A program made the translations under genes and the position numbers. 64,000 nt of DNA from Diogma glabrata (lineage: Eukaryota; Arthropoda; Insecta; Diptera; Cylindrotomidae): positions 389,540,248 to 389,604,247 of the forward strand of contig OY856187.1 in assembly GCA_963693315.1 (NCBI GenBank), read 5' to 3'. Numbering within the stretch: position 1 is the first letter of the stretch; the number at the start of each line of letters is the position of its first letter. The notes under the pieces were generated by a model. It had not been told where the DNA came from and did no database searches. It worked only from the letters and a program-made list of their open reading frames with translations. Shown here piece by piece: positions 13,426-27,545 of the stretch.

Positions 13426-14010
13426 GGACTGAAAGTAAATAAGTTTCGGTGGTCGCCTACAGGTGGTAGTTATTTAAAGGATTGAATATTTGAGATTGAA
13501 TTTGATTTACTGTTTCTGTTGTTGTTTCGGTTGCGTGTTGCGTGTTTATTTCTGTCAATATCGCAGTATTTTGAAGGGATTGAGTATTTTGAATATTTTG
13601 ATCGAATTGAATCGAAACTAATCATTATATCAATTGTGTGTAATTAATTAATTAAACTAATAATTTTTTTTTCTATATCGGAGAAATCGGAGCGATAAAA
13701 TAAAATTTGTATCAGATATATCGTATAATTTTTTCCTCCGATAATTAACTGTCAGATATAAAATATATTCTCTGAGTTCTTTCCGCCAAAAAACAAATAA
13801 AAAAAAATTTATTAAATAAATAAATAAATTTTATTAAAAAATTTCTTTTTATTTGTTTTTAATTGAAACTTTACCTACAATTTTTTAAATTTATTCTTTA
13901 AACGAGTTTATGAACAGTTTATGATTTTTGCCGACTTCCGGTAAAAAAAATCTCTGTAATATCTGTAAAAGTTTTTAGAGAAAATATATGAACTATTTTC
14001 ATTGTTCATA

Positions 14011-15108
14011 TTGTCAAATTCATCTACTAAAAACTTACAAAACGACATATCTAAATTTGACTGTTCAAAAAATAATCAAGATTGTATTTATATAAATGTA
14101 TTAATTTATATAATATTGATTAAATTATAATGTTTATAGAAAAAATATTTTTTTAATTTTTTTTCTAATGATAGTGTTGGTGATGTTGAAATTGTAACAA
14201 AATCTTCGATCATTGGGATCTCCTATTCTTATTCTGAGGAAACAGAATCAGAAACAGGTTTTTGTTTCTCAATCAGAAATACACAGAAAATGGTACAAAT
14301 TTATTGCAGGTGTTAAAATATGAAATGTTTAATTTATTAGATTTAGTACATTTACACATTTAGTACAGGATTATTAACTTAATAAAAAAACAGATGTGAA
14401 TTTTTCATATACCAAACTTTAAAAAATCGTAAGAAAAAATCCATATTGAATTGCTGACCTTTTATTCCTCAATTTCATAGCTGCATATGTTTACTTTAAA
14501 ATTTGTGAAAAACAAAACAAAAAAAAGGGACTTTTTGAGATATGAGCTTTGAAGTAAACTAAGGTTTTACGCGCCGCCTAGCGGAAAAGAGAAAAGTTAT
14601 TAATTTTAAACTTACTTATTTCAATTATTCAATTATTTTCCTTTTTACTTGCAAAAATATACTTAAGTCGGATGAAATTTGTGGCACCTATTCACAAAAC
14701 ATTGCCACCATTACTAAAACTACGTGAAAAACCCTCAAAATTCAACCGCGCATAACTCCGATTCAGAGTACTCAAAAAATAAAAGCAGAAATCACTTTTT
14801 TCCTTTCGTCAATACCAACAATATATCAAAATTTCAGATTTTTTAAAAATCAAAAATTTAAAAATCAACAAAAAAATGTACGTTTTCAAAATAATAGCCC
14901 ATATAGTAATTTTACCAGTGTAAAATAATGTTATCATTGTGTTCGCCTGGTATTATTCCATCTGTAGGCGAACACAATAATAACAGTATTTTACACTGGT
15001 ACAAATGCTATACATAAATACAATCTTGTTTATTTTTTACACAGTCAAATTTAGATATGTCGTTTTGTAAGTTTTTAGTAGATGAATTTGTAAATATTAT
15101 CATTTATA
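14011..15108. mobile_element. ~1.1-kb inverted-repeat block, possible MITE
   Basis: An 85-bp segment at 14011-14095 (AAATTCATCTACTAAAAAC ... CAAGATTGTATTTAT) recurs reverse complemented at 15024-15108 at about 94 percent identity. This is the layout of a terminal-inverted-repeat element. No target duplication is obvious and the interior encodes nothing recognisable. The interior contains a strong hairpin (14916-15001). Confidence 0.6.
14916..15001. repeat. Hairpin with 35-bp arms
   Basis: ACCAGTGTAAAATAATG... pairs with ...CAGTATTTTACACTGGT: 33 of 35 positions match, closed by TTCGCCT/AGGCGAA, around a loop of about 16 nt. Size and stem length resemble a miRNA precursor or a small MITE; the two arms differ only at two positions. 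Confidence 0.85.
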
Positions 15109-16600
15109 TTTACAAGCGTAGGAAAAATAGCGTTTTCTACGCGTGGTAAAAACGTTTTTGTGTTCCTGAACTTATTCCTGAACTTATTCCATATACAAAC
15201 CGTTAAGTCACACAAAAAGAGACGTTTTCACCACTTGTATAAAAATCTACTAATATCCACAGCTACTAAAGAATATATGCTTTCCATGCGTATGTCTTCC
15301 ATTGTAATTGTATTCATTCCACAACTAGTGAATTTGATTAAAATTCTTTAACAGTTCTATAGTTTATTAAATATTCCCTTAACAAATTAAAAACTTTATT
15401 TGTTGATTTGGTATAGTAATATAAACAGGTTAAAACAAGAACAATCCATATATAAAATATAAAATAAACAACAAGCTTGTTTTGTTTTTCGCTATCTTTG
15501 ATGCATTTATTTCAATATGGCGATACAAATTTTTGCAGGAAAACCGGAAATTAAACGAAATATTTTACAGCCGTGGATAAAATAGCATCTTGTATTCGCT
15601 TAGGATGAAACTTCATCCTCGTGAAGAATTGCCTTCATTCTAAGCTCATACAAGAATCTACTATTCTCGATTTTTTATATTTAGGGAAAGTTCTTTCCTG
15701 TACACAATATAACATTTGCAAAATGTGTGGATCGTTTTGTTTCTGCTTCACCAAAATTAAAAATTGATAAAATCTATTGAATTTTCTAATAAACCTGACC
15801 CACAACACAATTTTTATTTTTTAGGTTTAGAGCCTTCCTTAGTCCAAATCCATGGATTAGTGAGAGTAATCAACGATCACTGTTTAAAACAAATTCATTT
15901 TTGCACATTCTTGCAATTCTAGTCAAAACATTGAGGAAGCAAAAGTTTTCTTGGTATGCATTAGAGGTAGATTAGAAGCCGAAAGTTGAAATCGAAATCT
16001 AATCGAAAATAAACTCATTGAAACTGTTTTGCGACAAACAAGAGAAATTTTCAGAAGCATATGTAGGCTCAAACATATTTTGGAATCAAACTCTATAATA
16101 TATCCAACACAATTTCTTTAGAGATTTTATACCTGAGAAGATCTAATACATCGTGTGTAAATTTAAAAAGATCCGTTCAATCAAAGCATTAATCGTAGCT
16201 ATCTACCGTTCACCGTACGTCCATGCAAAGGTAAATTTATGGAAACGGGTTTGTACTCTCTAATATACAAAGCAGTGGCAATTCTTTAGAAAAAAATTCA
16301 TTTAACTGCTTTCATTAATATAGATGAAGGTACTCGGGGCAAAAAAGATGTTGGTGCTATTGTTCGAACGAAAGCCGACTTTTATAAAGATCAACAGAAA
16401 ATTGGACGATGCTTTACAAAGAAGAGCTGTTCAACAAACTACTACCCATAGACAAATATTGTCTGTTTTATATGGAATTTGAATATACACTCAAAACAAT
16501 TACTTGGACGCAGGACTGGGACGTTTTAACTTGATTAGATAATTTGGTTTAAACTGAAGGCTTCACAGTACCGGATCACATAAAATATGTCGCAATTACC
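15109..16600. other. AT-rich interval, no gene supported
   Basis: A 63-codon frame at 15160-15351 begins inside a short duplication of CTGAACTTATTC and has no family resemblance. The part 16150-16600 may belong to the degraded LINE that follows, but I could not read motifs in it with confidence. Confidence 0.5.
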
Positions 16601-16960
16601 AGACAAGCTTCCAACTCTCTTATTACCAATATCGAATTGGGCCTAAAGATGCGGTCTTGAAATAAATCTTACCAAAACTAATTTTTTTTTCGCCAGGCCG
16701 CACAAGATCCTTTGTATTAAGCAAATTATCCTAAACATAATCAGCTTTGTACTAACAAACAAGCCGGTTAAGCTAGACAAAAATGGTTATATATATATTA
16801 TGCCAATCATCAGCGTGTGAACAAGAAATACAAACGAATCGCTTTATATTCATGTAAAATGTGCTAGTCTATATGTTAACGTGTATTGGCAAGAGTTGTG
16901 GCACTGAAAACTCCCTACTTGATGTCCTTTTATCTATCAATATATTGGCTAAAGAAAAAA
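16600..16960 (+). pseudogene. Heavily degraded LINE reverse transcriptase fragment
   Basis: The frame beginning at 16629 reads NWA, a stop, then RCGLEINLTKTNFFFARPHK. In R1/TRAS-like and Dong-like LINEs the RT domain has W...GL.(V/I)N..KT...(F)TR..K just after the catalytic YADD motif, and this matches that pattern. The catalytic box itself is not readable. Downstream, LALKTPYLMS-like fragments near 16905 would fit the next conserved W..A.....L region. Very old; assignment rests on one short motif. Confidence 0.4.
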
Positions 16961-17227
16961 CCAAGAATAAATAAAATATGAATCAAGATCACATCTGCTT
17001 TCCATTAGGCTTTGGTAGTATTTAGAAGGTCTGTTACTCTCCAGACAAACTTGACGGCACCAAGGTGTGGTTAAGGATACAACAAAAATTTTGGCAGAAG
17101 GCCCCAAACCTATTTGGTTTTTAGTAAACTTAACAGAGAATTCATTGCAAGAAATGCCTTGGGCTGGTAGAAATGTGTTTAAGATTACATTAACTATTGA
17201 TTTTAACAACTACGAGGACAACACCGT

Positions 17228-17648
17228 GCCGTGCTACCTGGGCCGTGCTACCTGGGTAACGCTAACGTAATTAGGTTGGTGTAGTTTAGAGGGGCAGAGT
17301 AAATACTGCTTATACTCAATGACTCTGCACCATGAAGAGTCATTGGCGCCATAAAACCAATGCAACTCAAGCATCTGTCGGCTTGGAGCGGGCGTCTGTC
17401 TGGATTAAGCGGCTCGCTATATAAATGTGTAGAATTCTCCATGTTGGGGGCAGCTTGCAGCGAGTGTCTGGCTTGGATCAAGCGGCTCGCTATATAAACG
17501 TGTAGAAAGGGTGTTTCTGGTGACCTTAAGATGCAGAACGAACCCATTCACGAACATTTGGGTTGGGCAAAGGGCTAACACCCCAATTTCGTAAAAAAAT
17601 ATTAACATGAATTTTGTACACAGGCCTCGGAATATCTAGGATTCATTA
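17228..17648 (+). promoter_or_regulatory. RTE LINE 5' UTR with duplicated core-promoter-like unit
   Basis: GC-richer than the surroundings. A ~75-bp unit is repeated: GGATTAAGCGGCTCGCTATA and GGATCAAGCGGCTCGCTATA, each followed by TAAA(T/C)GTGTAGAA (near 17400 and 17475). Both contain CTATATAAA, a good TATA box. The section ends with CAAAGGGCTAACACCCC and the leader directly upstream of the RTE start codon. I infer that this is the element's promoter, the tandem units being promoter monomers. A GTGCTACCTGGG duplication lies at its left edge. Confidence 0.6.
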
Positions 17649-18738
17649 TTGGAACGAACTCGGAAACTGTACCCGGACTACGATTTAAAAATGGGAACCT
17701 GGAACGTGCTAAGCCTTAGAAGACCAGGAGATCTCCTAAAACTCACACAACACGTCGGGAGCTACACACTGGATATAGTGGCATTACAAGAACTAATATG
17801 GCCAGGTAGTGGAATCCATGAAACAGCGAAAGGATACACTCTGTATTATTGCGGTCATCAAAACGGAGGAGAATTTGGAGTTGGCTTTCTTATACACCGT
17901 CGCGTGAATTAGCATGTTATCGACTTCTGCCCAATTAATGTACGGTTATGCACACTGAGAATCCGCACGTAAAAATTTAATGTAACGATCGTCAATGTTC
18001 ATACACCTACTGAAGATAAAGCAGATGATATTAAAGACCTGTTTTTCTTAGAACTCCAAGAAGTCATCAATAACATCCCGCAGCACGATATAAAAATCGT
18101 GGTAGGTGACTTTAATGCTCAAATTGGTAGGATTGCAGAACTTAAAACACATATTGGTCCTAAGAGTTTCTATCATACCAGCAACAATAACGGTTTTTGC
18201 GCAGCTGAGCTGGCTATGATGTATTATCTAGTAATTTCCGGCACTTTTTTCCCTCACAAGAGAATTCACAAATCACAAGGCAACGTGGAAATCAAATGAC
18301 TGAAGAACGGAAAATCAAATCAATCACGTCATGGTCTCTAAGAGACACTCTACAAGTGTAACTGTCGTTCGACCATACAGAGATGCTGATATGGACACCG
18401 ATCATATGCTTGTCATCTTTAAGTACAAGTGCAAATTATCATCTACGTTTAATAGACAAGCAAAAAAGACGCGATGGAATGTCGATGCATTTAAACATCC
18501 GGAAACGCTGACTAGATATCAGGAAATAATAACTCAAAACATGGAAGAGCATAACATCTCTTCTGAGATGCCATTAAACATACAAGAAGAATGGCAAACG
18601 CTTCAATCAACCTTTATAGCCGCAGCACAAACTACAATCGGAAAACGACCACCGAAATCACACAACGAATGGTTTGACGACGTGTCGTGTGCCGTCAATT
18701 CATTGAACATAAACAAAAACTGCGAGAAAAACGGTTAA
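17649..18738 (+). pseudogene. RTE-type LINE endonuclease (CFDP2-like), 3'-truncated and frameshifted
   Basis: Apurinic/apyrimidinic-type endonuclease (EEP fold) of an RTE/Bov-B-like LINE, the family annotated in hosts as craniofacial development protein 2-like. Motifs in order: MGTWNVLSLRRPGDL, LDIVALQELIWPGSGIHE (catalytic Glu), GGEFGVGFLIHRRV, KIVVGDFNAQIGR (catalytic Asp and Asn), ISGTFFPHKRIHK, NQINHVMVSKRH (normally NQIDHV), MDTDHMLV (Asp-His pair), RWNVDAFKHPE and NEWFDD. In-frame stops occur at 17910 and near 17970, and a stop/frameshift near 18297. The RT domain is missing: sequence ends at 18738, shortly before a 23-nt poly(T). Inactive copy. Confidence 0.9.
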
Positions 18739-18763
18739 CAAGGAACATCCGAAGCTCCCAAGC

Positions 18764-18786
18764 TTTTTTTTTTTTTTTTTTTTTTT
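18764..18786. repeat. Poly(T) tract
   Basis: A run of about 23 T directly after the truncated RTE. It could be the poly(A) end of a minus-strand retroposon abutting the RTE. The stretch 18787-18980 has no recognisable feature. Confidence 0.7.
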
Positions 18787-18977
18787 ATGCTAATAAAATT
18801 ATCTTTGGTTGTAGCCAATTATATCTTTTGAAATAAAATAAATTAAATTTATTTGTTTTAGATAAAAAGAATCTTTATTTTAATAAAGTGAATAAAAAAA
18901 TAGAATTTAAGATATTTTTTGCAAACGTTTCGTATATTTAATACATCCTCAGTGCAAACTTTTTAAAAAAAGTAAGC

Positions 18978-19115
<138 letters not shown>

Positions 19116-19414
19116 ATATAGATTTTATACGTCTTAAACCCGACAAGGTAGGAATTTTTTATTGAAAGAGATAATTAATTTCTTTAACTTCACTATTTGT
19201 GATTTTCGAAAGTTAGTAGGTATATTCCATACTAGCCTAAGTCACGTGTGCAGTTATTATTGAATGTTGCCAATCAATATGAAATCAATTTTACGACATA
19301 AATGTCAAGTAAATTAGTGAATCGTATGAATTTTTCAATTCGAAATCAGTTTTTAGGTTTATCTGAATAAACCTTATAGTTATTTGTTAATAAAAACAAC
19401 TTTTATCTCTGAAC

Positions 19415-19513
19415 GTGTTTCGATTGGGATTCGAGCTTAGAACCTCATCAGTACCAACTAAGTTTGAATCTTTTGGTCGACACGCTATCAACTGCCCCTC
19501 GGCGACGACATTT
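19415..19513 (-). repeat. tRNA-derived SINE head, copy 1
   Basis: Minus-strand copy of the sequence described at 19748. The B-box-like segment here is AGCTCGAATCCC, one base different from copy 2 (AGTTCGAATCCC). Confidence 0.6.
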
Positions 19514-19747
19514 AGAAACATTTTTGATTACGATGTTGTAATTTCTTTTTTCTTAGTGAAAAACTTTTTTGTCATACTTCACTGGCTAAAGAGTTAGTAT
19601 TTTTATTATATAGATTTTATACGTCTTAAGCCCGACAAGGTAGGAATTGGTTATTGAAAGAGATAATTAATTTCTTTAACTTCACTATTTGTGATTTTCG
19701 AAAGTTAGTAGGTATATTCCATACTAGCCTAAGTCACGTGTGCAGTT

Positions 19748-19850
19748 AAATGTCGACGCCGAGGGGCAGTTGATAGCGTGTCTACCAAAAGATTCAAACT
19801 TAGTTGGTACTGATGAGGTTCTAAGTTCGAATCCCAATCGAAACACGTTC
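19748..19850 (+). repeat. tRNA-derived SINE head, copy 2
   Basis: GCCGAGGGGCAGTTGATAGC resembles a pol III A box in a Ser/Leu-type tRNA D arm, and AGTTCGAATCCC is a good B box. About 60 nt separate them, longer than in a class I tRNA but compatible with a long variable arm plus insertions. It does not fold into a complete tRNA with intact acceptor stem, so I call it a SINE promoter rather than a tRNA gene. Confidence 0.6.
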
Positions 19851-20033
19851 AGAGATAAAAGTTGTTTTTATTAACAAATAACTATAAGGTTTATTCAGAT
19901 AAACCTAAAAACTGATTTCGAATTGAAAAATTCATACGATTCACTAATTTACTTGACATTTATGTCGTAAAATTGATTTCATATTGATTGGCAACATTCA
20001 ATAATAACTGCACACGTGACTTAGGCTAGTATG

Positions 20034-21319
<1,286 letters not shown>

Positions 21320-21668
21320 GTATCCCTTGAATTATGCGACACTTAAATTATGCGATTTTGGATATATGCGGTTCAACATTTGCGTCGTTGTTTTAAAGTA
21401 TGCGCTAAAATTTGGATTAGTGCGATACAACTTTTCAGTACAATTTTTAGCTCACCTACCTAAAACGTATTTTATTTATTTTATGCACGCATATTACTCT
21501 ATTGTAAATTATCCTTTCGCTTTGTTATACATATATACATTTATACATTTATTCAATTCTATGGTCAAAACAATTTATTTTTGCACATATACACTTGCAA
21601 GAAAATTAACATCGGATCGGTAGTAATTATTTTTATTTTTAAGATGTTACCATTCAATACAGTGCGCA

Positions 21669-21802
21669 CAATAGTATATTAAGAAACTAGTTTCATAATC
21701 GACGATTTTATCGCACGCAATCTGTTTAGAAAACGACCCGGAGTTTTCTAGAGGATAAGTGCGATAAAACGTCTTATGAAACGAGTTTTTTATACTATTT
21801 TT
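21669..21802. repeat. 134-bp hairpin MITE
   Basis: AATAGTATATTAAGAAACTA... on the left pairs with ...GAGTTTTTTATACTATT on the right; both arms carry GTTTCATAA and TTTTATCGCAC/GTGCGATAAAA. An inner perfect hairpin TAGAAAAC/GTTTTCTA surrounds GACCCGGA. Confidence 0.75.
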
Positions 21803-22032
21803 TCTATTTTGCATTTTTTGTCTTGAAATTTAAAAAAAATGTGTATTTTATTACAAAATAGTCAATTTGAAATTTTGTTATTATTACTAATTATTTTAAT
21901 TAATTAAAATATTTAACACTAATTTAGATATTCTTATTAATTTTATGTACATCATTATTCGTTTTAATGTTCATTGACGTTTGTATGACCAATATGACCA
22001 ACCTTGGAAGACAAAACTTTGCGTATCGAAAT

Positions 22033-22912
22033 GAAGGCCATTCCCAAGTAGGTTTTGCCAGACATTGACATACGGCCAAGCACTGGTCCATTAATGGTTA
22101 ACAGTACTTGGCTATTGTTACTGGGCCAATACTAGAACCAATCATCGGCCGATCTATGGTTTACAGAAAATAGCCAGTATATTGTTACCTTTGAATGGCC
22201 AAGCACTGGCCCATGAATGGTAAATATTACTTGGCTATTGTTATTGGGTCAGTACTGTAGCCATGAATTTGCCGATCTGTCATTTTTTTTTTAAATTTCA
22301 CTAGAGTATTATCCCTTTTAGAAATACATAGTTTGAAAAATTTCACATATAGTTTAGTTATCGCCTTGTCGGTTGAAAGACTATGGTAATATAGAAAAGG
22401 TTGGTATATGTTTTAATTTATTTGCATTTCCATTTTATTTTAATTATTTTGTAAATAATTTATTTAAATTTATGTATAAAAAATATTATTTTATATTTTT
22501 TTTAATGGCGGAGTCAGGGCGGAGTTTGCCATTACTCAGCCATTCTTGCAACTGAACCAGTTGTATGGCGACTTTAGAATTTTTTTCGTCATTTTCATTT
22601 TATTTTAAATTAGTTTGTATTTAATTTATTTAAATTTACATATGATAATAATGTATATTTTTTTTAACGGCCCAGTCATGGTTGCCAGTATTTGGCCCAG
22701 TCATGGTTGCCAGTATTTGGCCCAAGAATGGCAACCATTTGTTGTCCGAAGTTGTCATCCAGTAAAATTATGTTAATGGCCCAGTCGTGGTTGCCAGTAC
22801 TCGCCCATTGCTGCATTACTGGCTGCCAGTAATGGACCATTACTGGACCAGTTGTACAACCTTGTATGGGTTTCGATACGCATTTGGGTATCGAAATGAC
22901 TTTATTTTAGAC
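22033..22912. mobile_element. Repeat-rich nested element built on GGCCCA/ATGG units
   Basis: Several degenerate copies of GGCCAAGCACTGG(T/C)CCAT followed by AATGGTTAACA and TTGGCTATTGTTACTGGG, then on the right CCCAGTCATGGTTGCCAGTA (twice in tandem) and CATTACTGGACCAGTTG. Left and right blocks are partly inverted copies. TATCGAAATGA occurs on both sides (near 22026 and 22893) and could be a target duplication. No coding frame. Looks like an old multi-unit MITE inserted upstream of the Tigger gene. Confidence 0.55.
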
Positions 22913-23210
22913 GCAAAATAGAAAAAATAATTTTTAACATCCGAATTGTGGAGTTTTATTGTGATATAAATATAAAAAATAATCATAATTTGCTACCAAA
23001 TTAACCGTAAGTATAAAGTGCGTATTTTATAATTGTTTTTAAAAAACCTTAATGTTTTTAATAAATTTGTTTTTATATGAGTAAAAAAAAAATCTATAAA
23101 ATGGGATTCCCCATCTTTTACAAATTTTAAATTGTTTGCTGTTGGTATTGATAAGTGAAATCTATTTGCAATATAGATGCTAATCATTTTATTTCTGAAT
23201 CATTTTAGAA

Positions 23211-24865
23211 ATGTCGAGAAAAAACAATAGAAAAACCGTAACATTAAACACCAAAATTTTAATTTTGGATAGATTACGACAAGGTGACTGTTCAACAGCA
23301 ATCGGAAAAGACTTTTCATTAGGAGAATCTACCATTCGAGCTATTAAAAATAATGAAAAAAAAAATAAAAGATGCGGTTGAGGCAGGTGCTTCTGTTAGT
23401 TTAAATAAAACATCTTATGCCAGGAGTCCTTTAATTGAGAAAATTGAGAAGATGTTAATGTTATGGATAGAACACAAAAATCAACATAACATGCCAATAA
23501 ATGGCATTACAATTCGTCTCAAAGCCGGACGTATTTATAATCATTTAAGACACTCTGCACCTTCTACGTCGTCCAGTCAGATGAATGAGTTTAGTGGGAG
23601 CAAAGGCTGGCTTGAAAATTTTAAAAATAGATTTTCATTACATAATCTGAAACTTACTGGAGAAATTGCGTCCGCTGACGAAGAAGCTGCAAAATTATTC
23701 CCACCAAAACTGCAAACAATAATTGAACAAGGTCAGTATACTGGCGAACAAATATTTAATGCTGACGAAACCGGATTATTCTGGAAAAAAATGCCAGATC
23801 GCACGTATATTTCAAAGGATGAAAAAAAGGCACACGGATTTAAAACCGCAAAAGATCGCATTTCGTTATTATTATGCAGTAATGCAGCAGGCGATTTTGT
23901 AACAAAACCATTACTCATACATCGCTCGTCCCGACCTAGAGTTTTCAAAAATGTTGATATGAATAAATTGCCAGTATATTGGAGAGCAAACAAAAAGGCC
24001 TGGATGACGTCAAGTTTATTTTTGGAGTGGTTCTATAAAATGTTTGTTCCAGAAGTTGAGCAATATTTAAAAAGAAAGAATTTAAGTTTTAAAGTTTTGC
24101 TTATTATAGATAATGCTCCTTGCCATCCAACTGATCTCAACCATCCTAATGTTAAAGTTATTTTTTTGCCAACTAACACAACATCTTTGCTGCAGCCGTT
24201 GGATCAAGGTATTATTGCCACTTTTAAAGCAATATTTTTGCGAGTAACATTTGAATTCATTCTGGATAAACTAGATGATTCATCTGACATGATTCATCTG
24301 ACAATAAGAAATTGTGTGAAGTTAATAGCAAATTCTATTGTGCAATTAAAGCAATCTACTCTTAGGGGCTCCTGGAAAAAATTATGGCCAGCTGGAGTCG
24401 ATAGATTACATCCAGTAGCAACTGTTCAAGCTGAACAAAGCCATTTTGGCGCATTCTATTGGAGGAGATGGTTTTGACGAAATAACTTCCACTGATATTC
24501 AAGAATTAATTAATTATGATCATGACTTAAATGAAGATGAACTCCTTAATTTAATTGATGAGAATAAAGATTTAGTTGATAATAATGACGATGCGTCAGA
24601 AGCCCAATCGATCCCATCTTTCACATCAAAAAATTTATCAGAAGGAATTACTATTGCCAATCAACTTCAACGTTTTTTTGAGGACCATGATCCAGATATG
24701 GAAAGGAGTTCAAAATTTCAACGCAATTTGCAACAAATTATGGCTCCTTACTTTGAGTTAAAAAAAGAGGCTGATCGCTCTAAAAAGCAATCACTAATAA
24801 CAACTTTTATAAGTCTCGAAACTATATCTGCGGATACAGAAAACTTTACAGTGAAGAAAACATAA
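23211..24865 (+). pseudogene. Tigger/pogo-family transposase, two frameshifts
   Basis: DDE/D transposase for cut-and-paste at TA. Start ATG at 23211 gives a psq-type helix-turn-helix (KILILDRLRQGDC, FSLGESTIRAI). A frameshift in a run of A (23358-23367) leads into the long frame, where KGWLENFKNRFSLHNLKLTG is the CENP-B-like DNA-binding domain. The catalytic residues follow: NADETGLFWKK (Asp at 23764), LLIIDNAPCHP (Asp at 24109) and SLLQPLDQGIIATFK (Asp at 24202), so the triad is DD30D. A second frameshift near 24450-24470 leads to an acidic tail (ELINYDHDLNEDELLNLID) ending at 24865. All catalytic residues are present; only the two small shifts break it, and either could be an assembly error. 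Confidence 0.92.
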
Positions 24866-25328
24866 CAACACCTACAAAAAGACAGAAACTAATGACCAAT
24901 TTTTTTTCAAAAGAGCGAGGATAGTAAGATTGCAAATTTCATAGAATTTTTTTTTTAATTTTTATTTCTTAAAAAAAATCAAATTAACGAATTTTTCTTT
25001 ACATGTCTGTATTAGTAGACTTTATATTTATAACAAAAATGAATTGATTTTAGTTTCATATGGAATGAACTTACAAAATAATAATATTTTTGTTTCTAAA
25101 TGATTGTGATAATTTTGTTTTATTAAAATAAAATGTTTTCTATCGAAGTTAAAATAGAATATAATTGTTTTATTTACAAAAATTGGTGAAAACGCCTTTT
25201 CAAAATCATAAATATTTTTCTTTGGTACCAAACCCCCAATTTTGTATGTATCCTTAGTCTTGAATTATGCGGTTTTGAATTGTGCGCAGTTTTGGCGGTC
25301 CCAAACTACCGCATAATTCAAGGGTCAC

Positions 25329-25333
<5 letters not shown>

Positions 25334-25403
<70 letters not shown>
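25334..25403. repeat. (TA)n array
   Basis: About 35 TA units; fourth tract of the split array, starting two bases after the right end of Tigger and grading into AAATATATATTTATATATA. Confidence 0.97.
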
Positions 25404-25407
<4 letters not shown>

Positions 25408-25431
25408 TATATTTATATATATATAAAATTT

Positions 25432-25540
25432 TTTTGGTCTTTTGTTTTTTGCTTGGCACCGAAATTTTTTCAAAATTCCAAGACGAGGAACATGCAATAG
25501 GTAGATTTTTATATGAAATCCACCTAAAACAACTCCATAA
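25432..25540 (-). repeat. Palindrome-plus-(TA)n module, copy 1
   Basis: Reverse complement matches 34110-34240: a GGTGGATTTCATATAAAAATC hairpin-like start, CTATTGCA, TCGGAATTT-like and GTGCCAA blocks, an A-rich stretch, then (TA)n. In both places the (TA)n lies on the same side of the module, so module and array appear to belong to one repeat family. Confidence 0.6.
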
Positions 25541-26693
<1,153 letters not shown>

Positions 26694-26895
26694 AGAGTAA
26701 TGATTTAGAAGAGCATGCGCTGTTGAGTGATTTAATTTCAATTGTTTACTATATGTATGATCGTCATCGATTTTCAAAAATCAGTCTCGGAAATTTTAAT
26801 TACCTAATTATAATTTCTTTTTTCCGATATTTTTAATTGCGTTGGATTGTTATTGAGCAAGAACTTAAAATTAATAAATTGTAAACTTAACTTTT

Positions 26896-27165
26896 TTGAC
26901 AGATCCTGGGTCGCCAACAAAAAATCCGATCAATTTAATAAATACCGGACCTGGTTTGCAGATGAAAACTCTGTCAATTAAAGACGGATTTTATAACATT
27001 GATATAAAAATCTGGTCCGTCGACGAACTTGGTTCACGGATCATTTTAGTAAACAATTTTTCGGATCAATTTGACGACCAAGTCCGCGCATACGTCTTAT
27101 CGTGTATTGGGTTAGCTATTGACGTATTTTTTATTAATGTAAATTTTTCTTTTGAAAGTTTATAA
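26896..27165 (+). CDS. Unrecognised 89-codon open frame, possible exon
   Basis: The frame reads TDPGSPTKNPINLINTGPG then IKDGFYNIDIKIWSVDELGS and DQFDDQVRAYVLSC before turning hydrophobic. Codon composition is richer in G and C than the surroundings and the sequence looks protein-like. A plausible splice acceptor (CTTTTTTGACAG) lies just before codon 3. I recognise no family; it may be an exon, a TE remnant or chance. Confidence 0.2.
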   Translation: MTDPGSPTKNPINLINTGPGLQMKTLSIKDGFYNIDIKIWSVDELGSRIILVNNFSDQFDDQVRAYVLSCIGLAIDVFFINVNFSFESL

Positions 27166-27384
27166 GATATTTCCCAATCTAGGATTCACTGGTATAGATC
27201 CGGCATTTTATATATTTTTCATATAGTGGTTAACAAAAATATAAAAGTCTCAAGGCATACACCTTTTACCAGATGAACGCCTATGAAATATAACTAAACC
27301 TAGTAAGAACAAATCAGCACCAGCAAAACAAATAAACAAATTTGGTCCAGACCATATCTACAACGCCCCAAAAATATGATCTCC

Positions 27385-27545
27385 CTATAAGACATCCAAA
27401 CAATGGTAGGAGTCACTACTGGTCGCTGCATCCTTGGAGGGAACACGAACATATTTGGGGTATCTCATAATAACTTTTGCAAAAACTATCGGTGTAAAAA
27501 GCATGCGGAAAAGGTTTTCTACTACAAAAACAATCTCCAAACTTG
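27385..27545 (+). pseudogene. LINE C-terminal zinc-knuckle fragment (R1/I-like)
   Basis: MVGVTTGRCILGGNTNIFGV followed by SHNNFCKNYRCKKHAEKVFY resembles the region after the RNase H or RT thumb of R1/Loa/I-like LINEs, where the pattern is (L)VG..TGHC.L..HL..MG followed by C..C......AEH. Cys and His positions are partly changed. No other part of the element is visible nearby. Motif-based, moderate confidence. Confidence 0.5.

Noticed and set aside
19748..19850. A tRNA gene
   Set aside because: A and B boxes are recognisable but spaced too far apart, and no closing acceptor stem is visible. The sequence is duplicated within a repeat block, so it is called a SINE head.
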